Shown one piece after another: positions 33,836 through 42,984 of a stretch of 58,587 bases of DNA; positions within the stretch are counted from its first letter, which is position 1; each line of letters starts with the position of its first letter. The DNA comes from Bacillota bacterium (GTDB taxonomy: Bacteria; Bacillota; Limnochordia; DTU087), in assembly GCA_012799135.1 (NCBI GenBank), contig JAAZLW010000066.1:1-58587 (forward strand), given 5' to 3'. The notes under the pieces were generated by a model. The model did not search any database, was not told the DNA's origin, and was given only the letters and a program-made list of their open reading frames with translations. The position numbers were made by a program, and so were the translations under genes.

Positions 33836-34900
33836 ATGGCCCTTGATGGATGGAAAGAAAGACTATTGCGTCGGTATCTCTATTGGCGCTGTCGCCCGGC
33901 CAAGGTGAAGCGGCGGCTCTCTGCTCTGGTCAAGGAAAGAACGGCCCCTCCAGTTGTCGAAGCAGGGTGTCTTAATGTTGCAGCTCTTCAGGTCCAGGTT
34001 CAGCTATTTAGGGATCCTTTGGATTATGTCGATACAATGCACCGTCTGGTCAAGGAAGCTGCCGCCAAAGGGGCACATTTGGTAGCATTTCCTGAATATA
34101 ACAATCTTGCGCTTTTGGTCATGCTGCCAGGAATAGAACAGATGGGAGAAGGGGCGTCCGGGGGAGCTATGGAAGCGGAGGCCAACACCAATGGCCCCGC
34201 CATTACCGTTACCGATGTAGTCTCCTATATAGGTCCGGTAATGGCACCCTTTCTCGATACCCTTTATTCGAGTCTCGCCGCGGCCTATGGTCTGTATCTG
34301 ATGGCCGGCAGTTTTCTTCTGCCCGACAAGGATAGAGTAGTCAACCGGGCTTTCCTATATGGTCCCCATGGGCAGCTGCTTGGGACCCAGGATAAAGTCC
34401 ACCTCATGCCTATGGAGGCTGAGTGGGGCACTTCAGCCGGTACAAGGCTCAACCTTTTCGATACAGAGTTGGGCAAGATCGCAGCTCCGGTATGTATGGA
34501 TGCAACCTATTTCGAAACCTTTAGGATTCTGGAGCTAAAGGGAGCAGAGATTATCATCATCCCTATCGCCAATCCCGAACCATATAATCATTGGTTGGCC
34601 CTACGAGGTATCTGGTCCCGGGTGCAGGAATGCCCGACATACGGAGTCAAGAGTGCTCTAGTCGGGCGCTTACTGGGGTTTGAGTTTACCGGGCGGGCGG
34701 GGATCTTTGGCCCGGCAGAGCTGACCCTGGGAGGCAGTGGTATCCTGGACATAGTCACCTCCCCGAAGGACGAAGGGATGGCTTTTGCACAGATCGACCT
34801 CACCGCCCTTAAGGAGCTACGCCGGGATCATCCCTGGCGGGACAGTAACCCTCAGCTCTATCGGCGCTATTTTCCCCGGGTATATCAGTCTATAGAATAG
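33836..34900 (+). CDS. Carbon-nitrogen hydrolase (nitrilase superfamily), triad intact
   Basis: Predicted amidase or nitrilase, 354 residues. A basic N-terminal extension of about 45 residues (KERLLRRYLYWRCRPAKVKRR) precedes the domain. The catalytic residues are Glu in LVAFPEYNN, Lys in QDKVHLMPME, and Cys in APVCMDATYFE. An insertion of about 40 residues after the Glu motif makes it longer than most members. AAGGAG precedes the ATG. Substrate cannot be inferred; the family hydrolyses amides, nitriles and carbamoyl groups or transfers acyl groups. The neighbouring inactive paralogue may pair with it. Confidence 0.88.
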   Translation: MALDGWKERLLRRYLYWRCRPAKVKRRLSALVKERTAPPVVEAGCLNVAALQVQVQLFRDPLDYVDTMHRLVKEAAAKGAHLVAFPEYNNLALLVMLPGIEQMGEGASGGAMEAEANTNGPAITVTDVVSYIGPVMAPFLDTLYSSLAAAYGLYLMAGSFLLPDKDRVVNRAFLYGPHGQLLGTQDKVHLMPMEAEWGTSAGTRLNLFDTELGKIAAPVCMDATYFETFRILELKGAEIIIIPIANPEPYNHWLALRGIWSRVQECPTYGVKSALVGRLLGFEFTGRAGIFGPAELTLGGSGILDIVTSPKDEGMAFAQIDLTALKELRRDHPWRDSNPQLYRRYFPRVYQSIE

Positions 34901-34927
34901 CAGCCCTAGGGTGTTCGAGATGCTGCT

Positions 34928-36253
34928 TTATGGGCCGATGCTATCCTCTTGGTAAGCGATAACCTCTTTCTCGGGGTAATGGGAGAAAATCAACGCACCG
35001 ATGATGATAAACAGCGTTGCGACTGGTCCGGTCAGGCGAATCCCTAGGGCTTGCTCCGGCGTTCTCCCGAAAAATTGCAGAAGCCCGGTGGTAATCAATG
35101 TGGATAATCCCAAGGCCAGCTTTAGGATAAAGCCCTGTGCACCGAAATACATGGCTTCACGGCGCTGTCCGGAGAGTTTCTCTTCCAGGTCTGAAACCGC
35201 GGCGACGATGGCATCGGGGACGACAAAGATAGCCGATACGGGGATTCCCATTAGTGCCATCAATACATAACCGAAGATGCGGGGTGTTAGTCCCCAAACA
35301 GATTGGCCGAGAAAGTAGATCCCCGGCAAGAGCAGGGCGAAAAGGATCATGGAAAAGAGCATTACCGTTTTTAGACCCAGCTTTTTCGAGTAGATATTCA
35401 CCAGTGGAAAACAGAGTAGAGCCACCGCCATGACCAACCCGAAATAGATGGCCACATCACCCTCGGTTCCACCCAAAAGCACTGTGACATAGGGAGCGAT
35501 GTTGAGAGTAACGATATTGAAACCCAGCCAAAAGGCGACATTACCAGCCAGGTAAATCAAGAATGGGCGGTTCTTGAAGGTTGTATTTAGAGCATCCCTC
35601 AAACCCAAGGTTGCAGGTTCAGATTGGGCATAGTCCCTTTCCCGGATAAATAAGGCCGGAATGTAAAGCATAACCAGACCTATGCCACCCATCACCCAGA
35701 GCATGCCATAAATACCGAGAGAATCAATCAGGATACCCCCACCGACAAAAGCAACCGCTACACCCAGGATACTGAAAACCGCTTTCCAGGTAGACAAATC
35801 GACCCGGTCTTTGTTGGAGCGAGCCAGTTCAGGCAACAGAGCCAGGTAAGGGCAAACATAGGCGGTAAATAAGGCAAAGTAGAGTCCCAGCATCAAAGTT
35901 AGGTAGATGAAGTTGAGCGAGGAAGTAGCAGCTACCGGCGGGTAGAAAAGAGCGATGAAGACTGCTACATAGAAGATGCCACTGTAAAGCATGAAGGGGA
36001 TCCGGCGACCCAAACGCCCCCTGTGGTTATCCGACCAACGGGCGATGAGGGGGTCGGCTACTGCGTCAACAACACGGCCTAAGAACATGACCATCCCGAA
36101 GGCTAGAGGGACAACTAGTGCTGTTTCTCCCTTGATGGGGTTGATCAGGTAGTAATGCAGCAAGAAGCTAACCATGATTCTGTCGATGAGGCTAAAGCCC
36201 CCTGCACCGATACCGTATGCGAGCTTACCCCAAAGGGGTAGTCTTTTGGCCAT
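34928..36253 (-). CDS. GPH-family sugar:cation symporter (MFS)
   Basis: Membrane sugar transporter of the glycoside-pentoside-hexuronide family, 441 residues with 12 hydrophobic segments. The N-terminus (LWGKLAYGIGAGGFSLIDRIM) and the loop DAVADPLIARWSDNHRGRLGRRIPFML are signatures of the MelB/YicJ group. AAAAGGGG is best spaced to the ATG at 36253; a GTG at 36259 is also in frame. It lies 144 bases downstream of a very large glycosidase gene on the same strand and probably imports the sugar that the enzyme acts on. Confidence 0.92.
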   Translation of the reverse strand: MAKRLPLWGKLAYGIGAGGFSLIDRIMVSFLLHYYLINPIKGETALVVPLAFGMVMFLGRVVDAVADPLIARWSDNHRGRLGRRIPFMLYSGIFYVAVFIALFYPPVAATSSLNFIYLTLMLGLYFALFTAYVCPYLALLPELARSNKDRVDLSTWKAVFSILGVAVAFVGGGILIDSLGIYGMLWVMGGIGLVMLYIPALFIRERDYAQSEPATLGLRDALNTTFKNRPFLIYLAGNVAFWLGFNIVTLNIAPYVTVLLGGTEGDVAIYFGLVMAVALLCFPLVNIYSKKLGLKTVMLFSMILFALLLPGIYFLGQSVWGLTPRIFGYVLMALMGIPVSAIFVVPDAIVAAVSDLEEKLSGQRREAMYFGAQGFILKLALGLSTLITTGLLQFFGRTPEQALGIRLTGPVATLFIIIGALIFSHYPEKEVIAYQEDSIGP

Positions 36254-36403
36254 CTTCACATCCCCTTTTCCACGAGTTTTGAGACTTCATATGTTTTCGC
36301 TATTGTCGTTGGTTTCCCCTTGATCGCGCTCTAAAGTGATCTGGGGGTCGCTCGTCTATTACGCTGATCGATTGCAGGTGAGTTTGGTTAGCTAAAGCAA
36401 GGC

Positions 36404-39400
36404 TCACCTGATCCAGATTATCCTTGCACCCTCAATCCCCTGAGGCACTAGGTTATATTCATCTTGCCAGTTATTGGGGTCAGAGAAGGTCTCCGGTCCG
36501 GCAATGAAGTCAACCCTGAGGTGATGCAAGGGATCCAGCAGATTGCGCAGACTGTTGGTGACGACAATTCGAAGCTGGTTTTCACCAGGCTGCACCAAAG
36601 GTGTTATATCTATCTCATAGGGGGGAAGTGCTATCCGGTCACAATATTGGCCATTGACGTAGATGCGGGCAATGGGAGCTTTTAGGTCAATCAGTTGGAG
36701 AATGGCCTGACCCCGGGCTAATCTACTCCAGTTGAAGGTAGCCTCATACTCCATCTGACCTGCATAAAAGGGATAGCCCTGCTCAGTCCAATCGCCGAGC
36801 CCCAGGGAGGCAGGCTGGAAATCGGCTAGATTCGGCTTGCCTATTGCCTTTGGGGTAACCCGAAAGCCTCCTACAATAAAGCTGTTTTCCAGCTCCCATA
36901 GCTCGTCAAAAGTGGTGGATAAGACTACGGTATTCTCGCCTTCTTGCAGGGCGGTAGTGATATCAAGGGCTGTGAAGGCCTGATCCAGCCAGGTGCCGGC
37001 AGGGTGAATATCGGTATTGCCATTTACATTGATGGCATATTGGTTACCAGATTCCACTACCAGTCTCACGGGGTATCGGTTTTTCTCCACGTTGGCAGCG
37101 AGAAAGGTCAGCTCAATATCGATTTGATCATCAGCGGTAATCGGTTGGCGATCTTGCACCTGCCGCCAGGGCTGTACATCTCGGTTGTTTCTGGAGGTAG
37201 GCAGCCCATAGTAGCTGCGGATTCTGGTAAAGGCCTCCCAGATGGGGACTGGTTCGCTCCATTGGTGATCATCGATTCGGTAACGACACCAGTCCAGGAT
37301 TAGGGGGTTATCGGCAAGCGGCCGAACTGTCCACTTACCTGGTATCAGTGTTTTGACCTCTCTGGCACTATCAGTGGTGCATTCATAGGGCAAACCCGAT
37401 GCCCATTCCGCAGCCATTATCCCCACCAGAAGCAGGTGGGATTCGGCCTCTACAAAGCGCAGGTTTAGTCTTAACCCGTCTGTGGTTTGCTTATAGCTTA
37501 AGGGTTGGATTTCACCGGAGATTAGGTCCAGCCGTGCTAAGGGCCCCGGATGGTGAATGGTGATCTCTGCTTCAGAGCAAGAGGCTTCACCGACATTAGC
37601 CAGAAAGACTACAAGATTATCATTGAGTCGGCGGGTATGGCTGTAGATGCGGGGACAGTGCTCCTGCACATTCCCATTTTGTGGGGCCGGATAGGTAAGT
37701 CTCACGGACACGGTGCGTTGGGCAGTCCTAAGTAGTTCTTGCTCCAAGGAAGCAAAGTCAGCCACAGCTGTCATTGATGGAAGTAGTAAGTCTAGGCGCT
37801 CTTTGGCGGCTGCACCCACTGCCTCGGGAGGTGTTCCTAGGTAAATAACGTGACCACCGGCTGTGATGAACTCATCTAGCAGGCTAATGGTGGAAGGAGC
37901 CAACACTGTCTCACTAGGTAGAACCAACACACCATAACGGCCATGACCAATCTCTAATTTATTGTCTCTAACCCGAGCCATGGTTTCCATGAGTACTTCA
38001 TCGGCCAAATCATAGTCCCAGTTACTTTCAGTCAAGTCCTTGCAGAGATCTTCAAAGCTGCGAGCGATATCCTGCCTGCCAAAGCCCTTTACCCAGAAAA
38101 CTGTAACAGGATGCAAAATCGCGATATCTGCAGCAAAGTCTCCCTGGGACAGAGCATAGCTCAGCCGGCCAAAATAGTCTGCCAGGTAATCATATTCGGC
38201 AGCCCAGGGCTGATGGTTTCCCCAACTGGGTGGGTAATCCCGTTTTCTTAGCCCCTTAAGTGAGTAGTGATAAAGGTGCTGGTTGAGCAGATTTACGCCC
38301 AGGGCATATTGCCAGTCCCCCACGATCTTTTGATCAGCAAAGGAGATATCTGACATCGCCCCACCATAGGTCTCAGATAACACCCTTTTTTGCCCCGTCT
38401 GATGAGCAACACTGGAGGCTAGCTTGATCATCTGGACATTGCCCATCTGGCTCTGGATGCCATCCCCGGCCAGCTTGCCGATAAAGGTCCGGCCACCCAA
38501 GAGGTCCACTCCCGGTACATGGAGATAAGCTAGGGGAGCCATAAAAGATCCGGCTTTATGAAAGTAGGGGAATTCATGTTCCCAGTAATGCCCAGTCCAC
38601 AGCAGCCCGTTTTGATCACACCAATCGGAAACAAGCTGACACCAGTTTTCCAAGAACAGCCCAGTAGCAGTATGCCAAAAGTCGTAGCGTACCTGCTGGG
38701 CATTATCTGTATCCAAGACCAGACTGGGGAGATTAGCGATCAAGTCATAGCCACAGCGTTGTCGAAATTCGATCGGAAAGCGCGGGGTCCAGGGCAGGGT
38801 TGAGGTTGAAGAACTCGTTCTTTCGCAATACATTTGTGGTTCATCGGTAAATACACCGGGAATCTGGCGACCGAAGTGGCTGGCAAAACGTTCTTTGTAC
38901 GGTTCTAGACCATGCCTGATGAAGGATCGTACTGCATCACCATCGAGAGTATCCAAATATGTGAAACCATTGAACCAGGTGGATGGGATGGCATTCTGCC
39001 AATAGAAGGTAAGACATTCTTCGCCATCTTCTGGTAGCTCACTTGCCTTCAAGGGTCGCACCTTTACTGGCTCGTCTTGGCCCGCTGTATAGGCAAAGCG
39101 ATGAAGCAGGGTTCCCGATATGGGGCCAGGAACCTTTTCCACAGTGAATCTCAGGTGTTTGGCGGCAAAGGCAACGAAATTGCGTTCCAGTGCTAAACCT
39201 CCGGCAGGACCACTGGGGTATCGGTCTTCATCATAGATCCAAGCCTTCATATCCAGCTTTTCCGCCTCATTGACGGCGGCAGCCACGGCTTCCATCCATT
39301 CATCGGAGAGAAAAGGTGTCGTTAGCCCCTGCCGGGAGTGCATAAAAAACCCTCCCAGACCAATGGAATGCATGTGCCGCACCTGCTCTCTGATGCGTTT

Positions 39401-39481
39401 TGGTTCCAGGCAGTCATTCCATGACCAGAAGGGCATAGGACGGTAGGTGCTGCATGGGTTCTGAAAGAGTTGCTTATTCAA
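36404..39481 (-). CDS. Large glycoside hydrolase, GH106/alpha-L-rhamnosidase-like
   Basis: Predicted glycosidase of 1025 residues. The N-terminal YRPMPFWSWNDCLEPKRI, then GLGGFFMHSRQGL and WIYDEDRYPSGPAGG, are the hallmark of the large bacterial family annotated as GH106-like or rhamnosidase-like. The middle has VFTDEPQM and GHYWEHEFPY, candidates for the catalytic acids. The C-terminal part (after about 800) is a galactose-binding-type jelly roll as in family 2 enzymes. No signal peptide is present, so it works in the cytoplasm on imported oligosaccharides. The TTG start at 39481 is fixed by AGGAGG nine bases upstream. It follows DUF1893 by 14 bases. Confidence 0.8.
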   Translation of the reverse strand: MNKQLFQNPCSTYRPMPFWSWNDCLEPKRIREQVRHMHSIGLGGFFMHSRQGLTTPFLSDEWMEAVAAAVNEAEKLDMKAWIYDEDRYPSGPAGGLALERNFVAFAAKHLRFTVEKVPGPISGTLLHRFAYTAGQDEPVKVRPLKASELPEDGEECLTFYWQNAIPSTWFNGFTYLDTLDGDAVRSFIRHGLEPYKERFASHFGRQIPGVFTDEPQMYCERTSSSTSTLPWTPRFPIEFRQRCGYDLIANLPSLVLDTDNAQQVRYDFWHTATGLFLENWCQLVSDWCDQNGLLWTGHYWEHEFPYFHKAGSFMAPLAYLHVPGVDLLGGRTFIGKLAGDGIQSQMGNVQMIKLASSVAHQTGQKRVLSETYGGAMSDISFADQKIVGDWQYALGVNLLNQHLYHYSLKGLRKRDYPPSWGNHQPWAAEYDYLADYFGRLSYALSQGDFAADIAILHPVTVFWVKGFGRQDIARSFEDLCKDLTESNWDYDLADEVLMETMARVRDNKLEIGHGRYGVLVLPSETVLAPSTISLLDEFITAGGHVIYLGTPPEAVGAAAKERLDLLLPSMTAVADFASLEQELLRTAQRTVSVRLTYPAPQNGNVQEHCPRIYSHTRRLNDNLVVFLANVGEASCSEAEITIHHPGPLARLDLISGEIQPLSYKQTTDGLRLNLRFVEAESHLLLVGIMAAEWASGLPYECTTDSAREVKTLIPGKWTVRPLADNPLILDWCRYRIDDHQWSEPVPIWEAFTRIRSYYGLPTSRNNRDVQPWRQVQDRQPITADDQIDIELTFLAANVEKNRYPVRLVVESGNQYAINVNGNTDIHPAGTWLDQAFTALDITTALQEGENTVVLSTTFDELWELENSFIVGGFRVTPKAIGKPNLADFQPASLGLGDWTEQGYPFYAGQMEYEATFNWSRLARGQAILQLIDLKAPIARIYVNGQYCDRIALPPYEIDITPLVQPGENQLRIVVTNSLRNLLDPLHHLRVDFIAGPETFSDPNNWQDEYNLVPQGIEGARIIWIR

Positions 39482-39495
39482 TGCGTTGGACCTCC

Positions 39496-39927
39496 TTATT
39501 CACGATCTTTCAGAAATTGTCCTATTGCTTTCAATAGCAGTTCTCCATCATCAATACTTGCGGCTAGTTTTTCTATCGGACACATCCCATCCTGGCTTCG
39601 ATTGAGGATATAAGGGCAGGTCTTATTATACTCCAGGTCGATACCTGCCTCATTGAGAGCTTCCATAGCCTTGCTGGAAATCAGCTCCGCATAAACACTT
39701 TTGACCTGTGCTAGGCTGCAAAGCATAGCGGCAGCCTTGCCAATTACCCGATCAGCTAGGACGGCTCCCTTAAGGATTTCGCCTAGTTGAGTTACCGCAC
39801 TATATATTGGTTTTATACCTTGATCTCTACTGGTAAATAAGAGCTTTCCCTGCTTAACGATTACCAGGGAGTACTGCCCCTCTAGAAGTCTGTCTCTGGC
39901 TAGATCAATGTCCCTTATTTGCTCCAT
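39496..39927 (-). CDS. DUF1893 protein (TM1506-like, deaminase-like fold)
   Basis: Small cytosolic protein, 143 residues from the ATG at 39927; in-frame starts at 39939 and 39966 are also possible. The sequence ARDRLLEGQYSLVIVKQGKLLFTSRDQGIKPIY is the DUF1893 pattern. The rest (GAVLADRVIGKAAAMLC, then CPYILNRSQDGMCPIEKLA) fits the deaminase-like fold known from Thermotoga TM1506. In these proteins a catalytic deaminase role is unproven. It lies 14 bases before the glycosidase gene and is probably cotranscribed, an unusual pairing. Confidence 0.82.
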   Translation of the reverse strand: MEQIRDIDLARDRLLEGQYSLVIVKQGKLLFTSRDQGIKPIYSAVTQLGEILKGAVLADRVIGKAAAMLCSLAQVKSVYAELISSKAMEALNEAGIDLEYNKTCPYILNRSQDGMCPIEKLAASIDDGELLLKAIGQFLKDRE

Positions 39928-39966
39928 CCCAATCTGCATCCTCTCCGTAGCCCGGGTATAACCCAT

Positions 39967-40276
39967 TGCCCTTCTCGCTCGTCATCTTTAACCTGGTGAA
40001 TCCTTCGGTAGAAAATTAGCATCCGATTAGACGCTTCTCCTAAAGTGTGTTTAACCCTGCCTAAATGCCAGACAATCACTCTCGTTTTAGGTCCTTGCCT
40101 TTTTGCGTTGCCGGTATCCTAGACTACAGGAATCAGCTGGATAGAAGCGAAATCATCCACTAGGTCTTAGGCTTTGGGCGAGGTTGGGGGGAAGCCGGCC
40201 CGATCGGCCGGTTGCTCCCATCGGAGCTTCCCGGCATGTTCGCTGGTCGGTACTCTGCAGGAAGGGAGTAGATATA
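39967..40276. other. Divergent intergenic region with a branched inverted-repeat structure
   Basis: The stretch separates DUF1893 from the thioesterase gene. Near its right end GGGAAGC (40189-40195) pairs with GCTTCCC (40226-40232), enclosing CCGGCC/GGCCGG (40195-40211, 5-base loop) and GCTCC/GGAGC (40214-40227). These form a compact GC-rich branched element, though the outer and inner stems share a few bases. It could be the leader of the thioesterase message, or on the other strand part of the DUF1893 promoter region. No known RNA family was recognised. The left part holds no visible feature. Confidence 0.45.
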
Positions 40277-40729
40277 TTGTCAAAGAGAACGAGGGCTAAT
40301 GACTATGCAAAGATGGACCGGATGCGGGAGTTGCCACCCAGTAGTGGCTGTTTTGCTTGTGGCCTGGATAACCCTTCTGGCCTAGGCATCCGTTTCTATA
40401 CTGATGGCAAGGCTGCGTATGGAGAGTATGTGCCCACTACCAATTACCAAGGGTATGCTGGAGTACTGCACGGAGGCATACTTACGACCCTTCTGGATGA
40501 AGCTATGGTCAAGGCCCTGGCAGTGGAGGGCATCATTGCGGTGACCGGCAAGATCGAGGTACGCTTCCGCAGACCTGCTCCTACAGGCGAAAGGCTGCTG
40601 GTCAGAGGTTGGGTCAAGTCCCAGCGGGCGGGCGGCTTCCTGGCTGAAGGGGAAATCATTGACTCAGATGGTATGCTTTTGGCAGAAGCTGAGGGTCTCT
40701 TGTTCTCCGAGGAGAGTAGATCGGTATAG
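40277..40729 (+). CDS. PaaI/YbgC-like hot-dog thioesterase
   Basis: Predicted acyl-CoA thioesterase, 150 residues. The N-terminal GCFACGLDNPSGLGIRF and the hot-dog helix motif GVLHGGILTTLLDEAM are typical of PaaI-related thioesterases; the Asp of LLDE is the usual catalytic residue. GAAGGGAG (40259-40266) is well placed for the TTG at 40277. The longer frame from 40184 crosses the branched inverted repeat and is rejected. It is a single gene; acyl-CoA substrate unknown. Confidence 0.85.
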   Translation: MSKRTRANDYAKMDRMRELPPSSGCFACGLDNPSGLGIRFYTDGKAAYGEYVPTTNYQGYAGVLHGGILTTLLDEAMVKALAVEGIIAVTGKIEVRFRRPAPTGERLLVRGWVKSQRAGGFLAEGEIIDSDGMLLAEAEGLLFSEESRSV

Positions 40730-40893
40730 GCAGTGGGAGAGCGTTCACTCATCAGCCTTTGCTAACCAAATATCAAGACATAGCTATGGCAGCAACACAG
40801 GATCAAGGGATCTGGCTCCACTAATCACCTGTCAATGGTTACATAGGTGACTCAGCTTGGGGTCATAATCAAAGGTGAAAGGAGTGTGAGCCG

Positions 40894-41274
40894 ATGCCCA
40901 ATCCAAAAGTGATCTGTGAAGTAGATACATGTACCCATTGGTTACCGGGGGATGTCTGTGGTGCGGCCAATATCGATATTCTCAATGAAGAGGAAATGAT
41001 GGCAGAATCCGCAGAGCATACAGAGTGCAAGACCTTTGCTGAACGCAAGGGGTTGGCCAATCTCGTTGGTTCGGCCGATAACGTCAACTGGTGGGGCGCC
41101 ATTGAGGCCGCGCTCATCCCAGATCGAGAGATGTCACCGACGGTCACCTGTGTAGTTGAATCCTGCAAGTACTACGCCGAAGGTGACAGATGTGATGCCG
41201 ATGAAATCTTCGTCAGTGGTGATGACGCCAAAGAGTGTCAGGACACGAATTGCGACACTTTTAATAAGGAATAA
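40894..41274 (+). CDS. Protein with two DUF1540 domains
   Basis: Small Cys-rich cytosolic protein, 126 residues, made of two DUF1540 repeats. The first has CEVDTCTHWLPGDVCGAANI and a later ECKTF. The second has CVVESCKYYAEGDRCDADEI and CQDTNCDTF. Four Cys per repeat suggest metal binding. A linker of about 35 residues lies between them. AAAGGAG precedes the ATG. DUF1540 proteins are frequent in endospore-forming Bacillota; their role is unknown. Confidence 0.88.
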   Translation: MPNPKVICEVDTCTHWLPGDVCGAANIDILNEEEMMAESAEHTECKTFAERKGLANLVGSADNVNWWGAIEAALIPDREMSPTVTCVVESCKYYAEGDRCDADEIFVSGDDAKECQDTNCDTFNKE

Positions 41275-41331
41275 GTGGTGGGTCTTGCCTCTCGCCTAGA
41301 TCACAGACAGTCAACCTTGTCCGATTGCTGG

Positions 41332-41361
41332 GGAAGGCTGGCCAATTACACCCAGCCTTCC
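41332..41361. terminator. Convergent hairpin terminator
   Basis: GGAAGGCTGG (41332-41341) and CCAGCCTTCC (41352-41361) form a perfect 10-bp stem with a 10-base loop between the convergent DUF1540 gene and the membrane protein gene. Neither side has a good T tract. Confidence 0.6.
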
Positions 41362-41373
41362 AAGTAGTTGAGT

Positions 41374-41853
41374 CTAGCTCTCTGAAGATCGCCTCATTAG
41401 GTAGAGGCCTCCTAGAATCAGCACTGCGGCGATCAGGTAAGTGAAGTTGCCAAAGAAGTTGGGGTTATTGACAAACCCGGTAATCATCAGGATACTGGCC
41501 GGGAAAAGGGGCCAGTTGCGAGTGGGCCAATCGAAGCCGTTAACTCGAGTGTGAATGAAGTAAACACCAAAGAAAGCGGCTGCCATGAGAAACAGGATTC
41601 CGCCTTCTGGGACTCCTGCCCCGGGCAGATCTTCAGAATGGGTGGCAATGCCAATTGCCAAGAGGACCAGACCAGGGATCAGCCATGCTACGTTGCCATA
41701 GTGGCGGCGCCCACCCATGTAAACGTATAGTCCGAGAAAGGCGAGACTGAGTATGTAGAGAACACCAACGCCTTCTAAGAATCCGAGTTGACCTGCTAAG
41801 GCCAGAACTCCGAAGGCAATAAGCAGAAGACCGGTTTTTCTATTTCGATCCAA
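41374..41853 (-). CDS. Small multi-pass membrane protein of unknown function
   Basis: Membrane protein, 159 residues with about six hydrophobic segments (for example TGLLLIAFGVLALAGQLGFL at the N-terminus and YLIAAVLILGGLYLM at the end). The repeated G/A/L-rich pattern with short loops resembles the LiaF-like or DUF5668 type of membrane protein, but I cannot assign it. It starts with TTG at 41853 after GGGGGTGAT. It lies 29 bases behind the hexapeptide-repeat gene and probably shares its transcript. Confidence 0.7.
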   Translation of the reverse strand: MDRNRKTGLLLIAFGVLALAGQLGFLEGVGVLYILSLAFLGLYVYMGGRRHYGNVAWLIPGLVLLAIGIATHSEDLPGAGVPEGGILFLMAAAFFGVYFIHTRVNGFDWPTRNWPLFPASILMITGFVNNPNFFGNFTYLIAAVLILGGLYLMRRSSES

Positions 41854-41882
41854 GTTCCATCACCCCCTTGCTATGGTCATAA

Positions 41883-42599
41883 CTAACTTGGTTCCTGCTT
41901 TCCAATGGGTATTCTCGGTTCGATCTGGGTGGCGATTACCACCTTGATTATGGAATCGGCCGGGTAGAACCCCCTCAGCGATGCATTGGGATAGACTAGA
42001 GTCCTCGGCCCGATGAGAGTACCGGGATTACAGACACTATTGCACCCCAAAGCCACCCCATCCCCTAATATAGCACCGAGTTTCACTCGGCCGGTGGGGT
42101 AATACTCATTCCGATACTTGACAGTGATCTCGTCTTTGGTGTGTTTCACATTTGACAGCTTAACACCGGCCCCGAGATTGCAGTGTTGACCAAGGATGGA
42201 GTCACCCACATAGTTGAAATGTGGAGCGGCACTACCGTCTAGAAGGATACTGGCCTTGACTTCGGAAGCGTGCCCGACGACACAATGGTTACCGACGATG
42301 GAGCCTTCCCGTAGGTAGGCTCCGTGGCGGATGATGCTCCCCTCTCCAACATAGGCAGGGCCCTTGATGTAAGCTCCTGACTCCACCACAGATCCCGGAG
42401 CTAGGAACACGTCTTCTCCGACAAAGGCTCCTGGCTGGATCATGCCCTGCCTCCGATTATCTGAGGAACAGGGAGTATCCAGCAGCCTTTCCAGCCAGGG
42501 GTTAATTTGCTGCAGCACCTCCCAGACATATACGACCCCTTCGAATAACATTGCTAGAGACGTAGTTTCCCATTCAAAGAAATCACTGGCAGAAAGCAT
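41883..42599 (-). CDS. Left-handed beta-helix (hexapeptide repeat) protein, sugar-phosphate nucleotidylyltransferase-like
   Basis: Protein of 238 residues with a short N-terminal part and a long left-handed beta-helix made of hexapeptide repeats (GAFVGEDVFLAPGSVVESGAYI onward). The pattern, with HFNYVGDSILGQHCNLGAGV and NVKHTKDEITV, is close to the acetyltransferase half of GlmU-type enzymes. The N-terminal pyrophosphorylase domain is missing. It may be an acetyltransferase on a sugar phosphate or a gamma-carbonic anhydrase-like fold. GGAGG precedes the ATG at 42599. Confidence 0.82.
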   Translation of the reverse strand: MLSASDFFEWETTSLAMLFEGVVYVWEVLQQINPWLERLLDTPCSSDNRRQGMIQPGAFVGEDVFLAPGSVVESGAYIKGPAYVGEGSIIRHGAYLREGSIVGNHCVVGHASEVKASILLDGSAAPHFNYVGDSILGQHCNLGAGVKLSNVKHTKDEITVKYRNEYYPTGRVKLGAILGDGVALGCNSVCNPGTLIGPRTLVYPNASLRGFYPADSIIKVVIATQIEPRIPIGKQEPS

Positions 42600-42984
42600 T
42601 GGTGTTGCCTCCAGTGCTAACCGGAATTATCCTATACCAACTAGTTTTGCCTATCCTCCCAGCAACATACGCTATTGGCCCCCAGAATATGCCACTGCCT
42701 TTCGTGTTGCTTAGATTCTCGTCGGGTACGATTTTCGCCGAAGTACGACCAATTCCTGTTAGATCTGTTATCCGAATATCCTTCGGCGGAGTCCTGCGCG
42801 CTTATCTTTGTCAGTAGTCCACCGTGTCGGCGAATTGGTCAAACTTGCCAAGTCCATCGACCACAAGGCAGGAACCCCTCTCATCAAGCGGGAATACCTG
42901 AAGTGTGAATTGACTGTCTAGAGTGAGTCATCCTAGGCTTGGGGAAGCGTTAACGCAAGTTTACGCGGAAGGGAAGTGGTTAGT
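42600..42984. other. Divergent intergenic region with inverted repeats
   Basis: No convincing gene is seen here. CGCCGAAG (42736-42743) and CTTCGGCG (42781-42788) form an inverted repeat 37 bases apart. Near the right end GCGTTAACGC (42947-42956) is a perfect 10-bp palindrome 28 bases before the ThuA start. Its CGTTAACG core resembles operators of LacI-family sugar repressors. A TTGACT at 42910 lacks a matching -10 box. Confidence 0.4.
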
